DNA from: Eustoma russellianum
Lineage: Eukaryota > Streptophyta > Magnoliopsida > Gentianales > Gentianaceae
Direction of reading: 5' to 3'
Length of the DNA: 64,000 bases
Assembly (NCBI GenBank): GCA_036186865.1
Contig: AP025075.1
Coordinates: 18,192,983-18,256,982, forward strand
Each line of letters opens with the position of its first letter. Within the stretch, counting starts at the first letter, position 1. The translations under genes were made by a program, and so were the position numbers. The notes under the pieces are model-generated. The model had not been told where the DNA came from. It saw nothing but the letters and a program-made list of their open reading frames with translations, and did not search any database. Positions 55,568 to 64,000 of this stretch are shown piece by piece.

Positions 55568-58500
55568 TGTAGGATCTGCAAGGCACCACTAGAAGGGGGG
55601 GTTGAATAGATGGTGCGGAAAGTGTGCTTTTTAAAACTTCTTTAAAAACTTGAACAATTCAAGTTCTAAAAACAGATTCTGTATTCAGGACCAGTTTTAA
55701 AACGTTTTTAAAACTAGGTTAGAGGTCTCCAAAAATTATGAAATTTTGAGAGAACTTAGCCTCAGATGTTATGAGGGTCCCCTAAAAATTTCAAATTAAA
55801 ATTCAACCTTTAACCCCTTCAAAAACCGTTGATACTCAGATTGTGCAAATCTGCCAGAAACGGTAGATGGTTTTGAAAAATTAATTCCTATTTGTGTGAA
55901 CGTCCAAATGCTCTGAAAATTTGACCAATAACTCCTTATATACTATACTTAAATGGGTTGAAACAGTTTTGGAAAATTCTTTTGGGAAGTAGGTCAAATA
56001 TAATCAAAGTCTCAACCTTTGCAAGTCTGAAAATCAGACTGCACTAGTCTCAGAACTTTTGATGTTTGATTGACTTATACTTATCCAAAAGGGTTGAAAC
56101 TTGTGCCAAATTAACCCTAGAACGTGTAAGTATGTTTCTGAAAATTTTCGTAATTTTTGAAAATCGTTTACTATTTTTACGGATGCGAACAAGAAGGATA
56201 AACAGTGCAGTAACTGAAAAGTAAATGCAGAAAGTAAATAGCACCAAGAATTTTATACTGGTTCGGTTATAAACAACCTACTCCAGTCTTCAAGGAACAC
56301 CTTCCTTGGTTCACACTAATCACACACACGCAGTACACCTTACCGCAGGGTTGATAGAGTTACACCTAACTCCAACCCTTTACAAACCTTGTATTGTAAG
56401 TACAATTCGCACAAACACCACCACCTTGCTAGAATGAAGATTGATCACACCTTGATCAATTTTTTACAAAGATGTATGAATGGTGGTTTATCTCAAGCCT
56501 ATTCAAGATTGAAAGAATATGAATACAATAGGCTTTTACAAGAAAAGAGAAAGAAGGAAGATGTAGGAGAAGAAGAGCTTGGCTATTTGGTCTCTTTGAA
56601 TTGCAATGCTTGTTGTTATTTTTGTTTGATCTCCTCTCTTCTCTTTTAACCTTGCAGCCGTCCACTTAGGGCTTCTCCCCCTCTTGAAAATTTTCTTTTA
56701 AGTCCTTGAGAGAGTGTAAGACATCATTGTGACAAGGCCTTGCTTACTTGGCAACTTCTCATTGGATGATCATTTAGCCTTTGCTTACTTGGCACCTCCT
56801 TATTGGTTCAACATTGTCATCATGATGACATGGAAAAAAATCTGAGATATACACTTTAACATGTGCCAAAAATCAATTAAAAAAATCATTCCATAATTTA
56901 AGAAATACACCATAAATTGCAAGACAATAAAATTCTTCCATAACCTATGCAAATTTCGGCCATTAAGGTGTCTTGCCATGCTGAATTTTCAGCATGTGCA
57001 ACCTTCCATTTCTTTCAAAATAATACCAATTATTCTTTGATTTTTCATCATAAAAATGAATCAACAATATATGGCAAGTATTGCTACCAATTAAGAAATG
57101 AACTTGGACACAAAAAGGCTTAAGAATTCGGCCACACCATGTACACATGCTGAAAAATTTTCAGCATGTGTGATATGTAGAGATATCACCATTTATTTAT
57201 TTAAATTATATTCAAAACCTTACCATATCTTCTTCCAATTAATCACCTAATAAAAGATGACAAAATATGTCACATTTAATAAGCAAAATTCGGCCAGCTT
57301 AAGGTTAGTATGCTGAAATTTTCAGCATGTGACATAAGAGAGATATATGTTGGATTCTTACCATTTGTAGCTTTTCTCTTTAATTCACCAACAATGTATG
57401 ATTGATCCTTGACCAATCAATATGCCAACAAAGCTCCACATGTGCTCCAAATCAGCTGTATGTGACGTTATATGATGTGTATACATGTGCTGAAATTTAT
57501 TTTTGTTAACTTTGTAAAATAGTGCAAATTTAATAATACACACATGTAATATTCCAATCAGCCCTTAATTTAATTTTCTAGAACACTTTAAGATTTATAT
57601 CATATGTAAAAAGTGTCTAGATACGTGTCACATGATGTACAAGAAAAACGTTCCATGTTATGTGCGTGGAAAACCGAATTTTCGATATTTATCGATTACC
57701 CGATTTTTCTCTAATTTAAATTCCAACTTTTGCACATGTTATATATATTATGTTATACATAATATATATAATATATACTTTAAATCACAGCACTTGGCTG
57801 GCTTAAAGTGGTACCATTAGCATGTGACAAAATTAAACTTGGAATCTTCACATTTTGGCCTTAATGTGGGGTGATTTGTGTGTGCCAACATGGAAAGTAT
57901 TTTTGGCTGAACATATCATGTATGGCACGAAATTTACATCAATTTTGATGTATATGGGCTGGCCATTTATTTATGGCAAGTACGTGACACGTTGGCGAAG
58001 TTTCGGTATTCGTCCGATACGACAAATTTCGGTTTAGAACCTTTTATCGTGTCGTATTTAATTTGTCATCACCATATCTTATATCATATGATATAAGACC
58101 TGAATATATTCATAAATATGAGTTAAGTATAGTGGTGTGACGTTAACGTACGTACGTAGAATATATAATGTGTCGGTAGTATAATATATGTGTATGGGGC
58201 GTGTATAATAAAGATGGGGAGGAGGAGAAAACTTTCCTTCCTTAGCCTTGTTGCCTTTGTGCCTTTTCCAAATGTAGCTTCCTTTAATGAACTACTTAGT
58301 TTATTAAACTAAGTACTTCACTTAATGAACTAGTTTAGTTCATTAATGGTGGCACCTGAAAATAGTATAAACACAACAAATGTTTGCCATATAATGTAAG
58401 CTTTAATGCTTCATGGCTCGTTAGTACGGCAACATAATATATAAGCTAAATAAGGCAAGTAATGGCAAGTTATCATGCATGCATGTACACATTTATATAT

Positions 58501-58573
58501 GTATACGTTTATACATATATATAAACATTCAAATTGCTTGTTTTGAAATCACTCAAACCCTCTTATTTCTACA
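55568..58573 (-). repeat. 5' LTR of young SIRE-like element (3006 bp)
   Basis: Near-identical to 47148-50204. Main difference: about 50 bp missing after tcggtagta near 58180. The three catgctgaaa palindromes recur at 56977, 57143 and 57310. Confidence 0.93.
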
Positions 58574-60571
58574 CTACAAGCTTATTTATTTCTAACAACT
58601 TTACCGTCCTCATTCATTTTATTTCTAAATACTCATTTCCTATCTATTATTGTTTTGTCTTGTGGTCGGGTAAATCACACACATCGTTTCTTGTAAATTG
58701 ATTTAATTCGTCATACATAGCATCAATCCAAGAAGAATCATTCAAAGCATCATGCATATTCTTTGGTTCTATTTCAGAAATCATAGCATGGAATTGATTA
58801 ATTTCATCTTGATCTATTCTTCTACGTGGTTGTACACCTTGAGATAGGTCGCCTACTATAAGGCCGTTTGGGTGATCTCTATACCATCTTAGTTGATTAT
58901 TTTCTATGTTAACATGCGATTCTAAGTTTTTATGCATTTCTAGTGTGTCATGCTCATCATGCATGCTATTTTTTCTATGACATCCATCAGGGTTTCAACT
59001 CAAATCATCATATTCTTTATTTGTTTCAAGTTCACCAAATTTGTTAAATTTCACATGTATAGATTCCAAAATTTGTCTAATGACGGGATCATAGCATCTA
59101 TATACCGTAGAATTCACAGAATATCCAACAAAAATACATTCAATAGATTTGGACTCAAATTTATCTAAATTATCCTATGTTTAATACGAAACATTTACAT
59201 CCATAAACAAGAAAATAATCAATCTTTGGTATGCGATCATCTAAAATCTCATATGGCATTTTGTTAATTTTCTTTGTAATGGATAAATGATTAATTATAT
59301 AACATGCACAATTAACAGCTCCGGCCCACAAAAATATAGGTAATCGATTTTCACAAAGCATAGTTTGTGCAATTTATTGCAACTTCCTATTCTTTCTTTC
59401 ACCTACACCGTTTAATTGTGGCGTTCTAGGTGATGAAAACTCATGCTTAATACTTTTTCTTCACAAAACACAATCATATCTTTATTTTTAAATTCTCCGC
59501 CTCTATCGCTCCTAATCTTTTTCACATTCACACCGTATTCATTTTCAAGTTGTTTTATCACTTTAGCAATCTTAACGGCTATCATCTTTATTTGCAAAGA
59601 ATAAAGTCCATGTATAGCGAGAAAAATCATCAACAATAACACATGCATATGTCGCCCTCCAAGGCTTCTAGTACGACTAGAACCAAGCAAATCAATATGT
59701 AATAATTCTAAGATTCTAGATGTGCTAATCTCATTTTTGGGCTTAAGTGATTTACGTGTTTGTTTGCCCTTAATACAAGATTCATACAACTTAAAGTTGT
59801 CTAAATCAAGTTTAAGCATTCCTCGTACTAGATTCTTATGTTGAAGTTTTTCAAGAGTGGAAATACCAATGTGTCCTAAACGTCTGTGCCATAAATTCAC
59901 ATTCGGTTCATTTGACATAAACACTTTACTTTTGCATCTAACATATCATCCATAGATAGTGTAAAAATATTTCATTCTCTTTTTTCTCTTAATACTATTT
60001 CTCTATTTTTATTAATAATATTGCAGTATGGGTGAAAAAAATTCACATCAAAACCACAATCAAGAAATTGTGAAATACTAAACAAGTTATAGGATAAGTT
60101 TCTTACCAAGAATATATTGGAAATCTGAAGGGTACTTGGATTTCCAATTGTGCCCTTTCCAATTATTGTACATTTGTTGTCATCTACAAAGGTTACGGAT
60201 CCTCCTTTTGTAACCTTCTTTAATTTCGAAAATAAGGTTGGATCACCTGCCATGTGTCTTGAACAACCACTGTCAAGAAACCACTTGTTCGCTACATCTT
60301 TTATTTTATATGATTCCTGCAAAGTGTAAAAATCATCTAGGTACCCTTTATTTTTGGCTCCTTAAGGGTTAGTGATTCAACCACTCGCAAGAGTACCTTT
60401 AGGTACACAAACTTGGGTAACCTTTCTTGGTTTTACAAAAGATGAGAGTAAAGATGAAGAAAGCGTATAAAACATGTCGTGAGCACTTCTATTTGGCCTA
60501 TAATGGCCGAACCTTACATTGTAGGAAACGGATGAATTTCGACTTTGATGTGCATTTCGGTTTGCATTCAA
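58574..60571 (-). pseudogene. Pol (protease, integrase, RT start) of the older SIRE-like element
   Basis: Reading down: RKVTQVCVPKGTLASG junction near 60400; protease WFLDSGCSRHMAGDPTLF (60322-59972); NLWHRRLGHIGISTLEKL and CIKGKQTRKSL (59924-59700); integrase pieces LEYE-less but with IRSDRGGEFKNKDM near 59500; LCENRLPIFLWAGAVNCACY; then the region MHDALNDSSWIDAMYDELNQ and PDHKTK near 58650. RT breaks off at VVRNK where the younger element was inserted. Stops and frameshifts throughout. Confidence 0.88.
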
Positions 60572-61003
60572 GTTGCATGATCTAGATGCATCAGTATGAT
60601 ATTAATGTCGTGTATATATCAACAGCTTTCTTTCATATTTATGTGGCTCGTGATTATAATTCCCATGTGATGAAAAAGAAATAGTACGATGAGATACAAT
60701 AGGTAACTCGCTAGTTTGTGTCGTTGCCTTCTGAGGCTTTACAGTTGTTTTGAATACATGTGGTTGCTTAGATGAAGACAAACCAAAAATTGTAGATTTG
60801 TGTTGTACCCGATTATCTCCAATGCACCCTAATCCGGTTTTGTGAGATTCATGCTTTTGAGAAGAGATGAAACGATCTAACATGCAAGTTCCTGTATTGA
60901 AATGTTTTACCGTCTTTTCTAGATCTCCGTTTCTTGATCTCAAATGTGAGATCTCGGCTTCCATTACAACATTTTTGGATGTCGAAGAATCAATTTCAGA
61001 CTT

Positions 61004-61430
61004 CAATGAATCAATCAAACCAGATGACTCCTTTTTTGAATCGTTTAATTGAGTACAAGATTTGTGTTAGAAGATTCTAACAATTTCTTGTCTTCAATTA
61101 AACATTTCTTTTCTTTTGCAAGAGTGTTAGTAAAATTCACATCAAGACTTCAATGAATCAATCAAACCAGACGACTCCTTTTATGAATCGTTTAATTGAG
61201 TACAAGATTTGTGTTAGAAGATTCTAACAATTTCTTGTCTTCAATTAAACATTTCTTTTCTTTTGCAAGAGTGTTAGTAAAATTCACATCAAGACTTCAA
61301 TGAATCAATCAAACCAGACGACTCCTTTTATGAATCGTTTAATTGAGTACAAGATTTGTGTTAGAAGATTCTAACAATTTCTTGTCTTCAATTAAACATT
61401 TCTTTTCTTTTGCAAGAGTCTTAGTAAACT
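61004..61430 (-). repeat. 147-bp unit, about three tandem copies, in old gag
   Basis: caatgaatcaatcaaaccag starts at 61004, 61151 and 61298; 147 bp is 49 codons. The last copy is incomplete. The copies differ only slightly. Confidence 0.92.
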
Positions 61431-61810
61431 TATGTAACTCAAGATATTGAACAACTAAATCATTATAAGATGGTTCTGAATCAGAATTTACCTCACTGGA
61501 TGCTTTGGATGCAAAACATACTTGAGCCGTTTCCTCTTCAGCTTCACTTTCGGAGTCAGATGAATCACTTCATGTAGATGCTTTGAGGGCTCTTCTTGTA
61601 CACCTTTGTTTAGGTGCTGAGACGGGTCTAGTTTTTGTCCATTTCTTGTCACGGTTTTTGTTTATAGTTTCGTTTGAGTCCTTGTTCAGACAGTCATAAG
61701 AGATATGTCCAAGTCTTCCACAATCATAACGCTTAATATCTTTATCATTATTCTTATTCCTATGGTTCTTAGATGAAGTAGGCTTAGGTTTGTTTTTAAA
61801 ACTTTCTCAT

Positions 61811-62068
61811 AAACTTTTAGCCAACAAGATTAGATCTTCATTGTCAGAATCCGTGTCACTATCATCTACGCGATCATAAGAAGTAGGGACGTATTCATTT
61901 GATAAACCTTTAGCCAACAAGATTAGATCTTCATTTGTTAAACCTTTAGCCAACAAGATTAGATCTTCATTTGTTAAACCTTTAGCCAACAAGATTAGAT
62001 CTTCATTGTCAGAATCCGTGTCACTATCATCTACGCGATCATAAGAAGTAGGGACGTATTCATTTGAT
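61811..62068 (-). repeat. 36-bp minisatellite within a larger duplication in old gag
   Basis: Units aaacctttagccaacaagat... at 61904, 61940 and 61976, each 36 bp (12 codons, NEDLILLAKGLT in the minus-strand frame), flanked by two copies of a ~95-bp segment that includes YVPTSYDRVDDSDTDSD. The frame stays open across all of it. Confidence 0.92.
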
Positions 62069-62810
62069 TTAGAAGCTATAGTCTTGCCATGTTTAGAAGT
62101 TGATCCAGATTTTCTTAGAGTGACTTTGTTTTCGTATGCCTTTAAAGATCCGATCAATTCTTCCATTTTTATTGACTTTGTTTTTTTTACTTTCTTCAAT
62201 TGCAGTCACTTTAGGATTCGGATGGAGGCTTCTCAAAACTTTTTGTAATTTTTCCTGTGAAGAGAAAACCTTTCCAAGAGACTCAAGAGAATTATAGATG
62301 TTAGTCAATCTCATCCATATCAACAATATATTCATTTGGAAATAATTTAAAGGATTCAAGAGTAGATATAAGCATATTGATCTTACACTCTTTTACTTGA
62401 CTAGTTCCTTCATGCTTCATTTTTAGACACTTTCACATCTTTTTGAGCACTAGAGCAATTAGAGATATAACTAGATTCACTTTTACTTAAACCATTTAAG
62501 AGAAGTTGCATGGATTTAACATCCATACTCAACTTCTTTTTATCATCACTAGTATATTCTTGTTTAGGTTTTACAACCTCTAAAGCAACACCATCAACAG
62601 TGGATGGAATAAAAGGATCATATTCTATTATAGACTATAAATCTATATTAATAGCCATTAAAAAAAGTTACATACGAACTTTCTATTGATTAAAGGACTG
62701 ACCATCATAAAGTGGAGGCATTTGGCTTGACATACCTTCTTGCTCGGTTTTGTGACTAGTTGATGCCATCTTACAAAGATTGTTAGATCTTCTTGTTGTG
62801 AGTGAACCTC

Positions 62811-62824
62811 TCTTTGATACCACT
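62811..62824 (-). promoter_or_regulatory. Primer binding site of the older SIRE-like element
   Basis: Minus-strand AGTGGTATCAAAGA next to the LTR edge; one base differs from the usual tggtatcagaga/c form. Confidence 0.75.
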
Positions 62825-64000
62825 TGAAAGACCTGTATAGCACCACTAAAAGAGGGGGGCTTGAATAGTGAGTGCAGGAAAATTGGTTTTTAAAAATGTT
62901 TGCTGACCAATACTCACTTTTGAAAACAGATTCTGTTTTCAGATCCCGTTTTTGAATAATTAAATGAATAGGTTCTGGACCTCCAAAATCTGTGACATTT
63001 TGTCACACTGTACTTTAGGATGTTATCGATATGCCATAAAAATTTGAGATCAAAATTTAAAGTCTAAAGCCTTGAAAAACCGTTTTTGATTGAACCCTGT
63101 CAATCAGTGAAAAACTTTCCCTTATAATGAAAAACTAATCCCCAATTAATAACAACTTCAAATGATCTGAAATTTTGATGAGATGTCTCTAAGATGTCTA
63201 GTTTAATGCAATGAAACAGTTTTACAAAATTCACTTGGCAAGTATACCAACCACGTTGATGTTCTCAAACCTTTGCCAATCTAAAAATTAAATTGCAATA
63301 GTCTCAGAACTTTGAGCGTTTGGATGACTTATACTTATCCAAATTCGACGCAACTTGTCTTAAATTAAACCTAAGACCTTTATTTGTGTCTCTGTAAAAT
63401 TTGGTGATTTTTGAAAATCGTTTGCTATTTTTCTCAGTTGTTTTGAAAACATTGCAAAAACAGTATTGAAAACAAAAGTGCAGAAAAGTAAGGACATACA
63501 GATTTTTAAACTGGTTTGGTCAATGTGACCTACTCCAGTCTTCGAGAACATCTTCCTTGATATTCATTAATCACCAAAGTCACCTTAGAATAAGGGTGGC
63601 TGGAGTTATACACCAAATCCTTCAATGTCCAACCATTTTACAACAATCACAACAGCAATCACCAAAAACATTACCACCTCTCCAATGATGGTTTGATCAC
63701 ACCTTGATCAACCCTTTACAAGTACGAACTGTATAAGGGTGGTTTATATGAAACATATGCACAATATGGAATGTATTTTTGATAGGATTAAGGCTTTGTG
63801 CAAGAGAAGAATATAAGAGATGAAGAGAATTCTTGCTTTTCACTTGATAGCTTGTAGAATGTGCGTCTTGCTTTGTATTTGATCTTCCTCTCCTTTTGTA
63901 AGGGTTGATCAAGGTGCACACCTCCTAGGGCTAAGAAAACTCTTGAAAATTGTCTTGAATGATCTTGGAAGATATCTTGCAAAGCCTTGTGACATACCTT
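62825..64000 (-). repeat. Part of the 5' LTR of the older SIRE-like element
   Basis: Plus-strand start tgaaagacctgtatagcaccactaaaag is a diverged relative of tgtaggatctgcaaggcaccactagaag in the young element, and similarity continues with gaaaacagattctgttttcag and ctactccagtcttcgagaac. It runs off the window end. Confidence 0.82.

Larger units (their letters stand above)
47148..58573 (-). mobile_element. Young SIRE-like Ty1/copia element (11.4 kb)
   Basis: LTRs 55568-58573 (5') and 47148-50204 (3'), target duplication ctaca at 47143-47147 and 58574-58578, perfect. Primer site, gag, pol and polypurine tract are all in place on the minus strand. The LTRs differ by roughly twenty substitutions by eye over 3 kb plus a ~50-bp deletion near 58180, so the insertion is recent compared with its neighbours. 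Coding is complete apart from a few one- or two-base slips. It lies inside the RT of an older relative, in the same orientation. No env-like gene lies between RNase H and the 3' LTR. Confidence 0.95.
60602..62769 (-). pseudogene. Gag of the older SIRE-like element, with internal repeats
   Basis: The start codon at 62767-62769 opens MASTSHKTEQEGMSSQMPPL; then, with stops, KKLSMDVKSMQLLLNGLSKS, LTNIYNSLESLGKVFSSQEK, KTKSIKMEELIGSLKAYENK, a zinc-knuckle region near 61690-61740 (broken), and a coiled-coil region (LKSEIDSSTSKNVVMEAEIS). Two repeat expansions sit inside it: a 147-bp triplication (61004-61430) and a 36-bp repeat (61811-62068). Inactive. Confidence 0.88.
46228..64000 (-). mobile_element. 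Older SIRE-like copia element, truncated and split
   Basis: Minus-strand order: part of the 5' LTR (62825-64000, continuing outside), primer site (62811-62824), gag, protease, integrase and start of RT down to 58574, then a younger relative (47148-58573), then the rest of RT and part of RNase H (47147 to about 46235). It stops abruptly inside RNase H after GGCKIDRKT, so the end of RNase H and the 3' LTR are missing. A relative of both other SIRE-like elements here. Confidence 0.88.

Overview
This window reads as nuclear DNA of a flowering plant, probably a eudicot. It holds one intact intron-rich nuclear gene for a plastid protein (chaperonin-60 beta), one broken DYW-type pentatricopeptide repeat (PPR) gene, and many plant transposable elements nested inside one another. 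Nothing looks bacterial or organellar, and I see no CRISPR array, operon or viral replicon. Homology statements rest on motifs and family knowledge; no search was run.

Layout. 1-757: left-truncated hAT transposon with a decayed ZMYM1-like transposase on the minus strand. 1132-4529: minus-strand PPR-DYW pseudogene, split by a 1.4-kb foldback, MULE-like element (2042-3426) that carries an Au-type SINE. 4585-12177: a Ty3/gypsy-type element with ~2-kb LTRs, a PBS, a PPT and a 5-bp target-site duplication (TSD) but an almost entirely non-coding interior, sitting just 5' of the PPR reading frame. 14098-21905: CPN60B on the minus strand, 14 coding exons giving 600 codons plus stop; a 3.9-kb LTR element sits in intron 1 exactly at the 5' splice site. 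23610-29492: a Ty1/copia element with 415-bp LTRs, a nearly complete pol and a scrambled gag.

29684-45667: a ~16-kb MULE (Mutator-like element) with long terminal inverted repeats and a decayed transposase. Its length comes from two insertions: a gypsy-type solo LTR (30450-32560) and an old SIRE-like copia element (34195-45325). 46228-64000: an older minus-strand SIRE-like copia element, cut by the window end. A young SIRE-like relative (47148-58573, ~3-kb LTRs, perfect TSD) is inserted into its reverse transcriptase region.

Only CPN60B looks like a working host gene; its product belongs to the plastid Cpn60 complex that folds Rubisco large subunit and other stromal proteins. Everything else is transposon material or debris. 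I found no convincing new system. The points most worth a second look are the transposon-duplicated splice donor in CPN60B, the template-switch scar in the copia gag, the hairpin and palindrome arrays inside several LTRs, and the in-frame repeat growth in the older SIRE-like gag.
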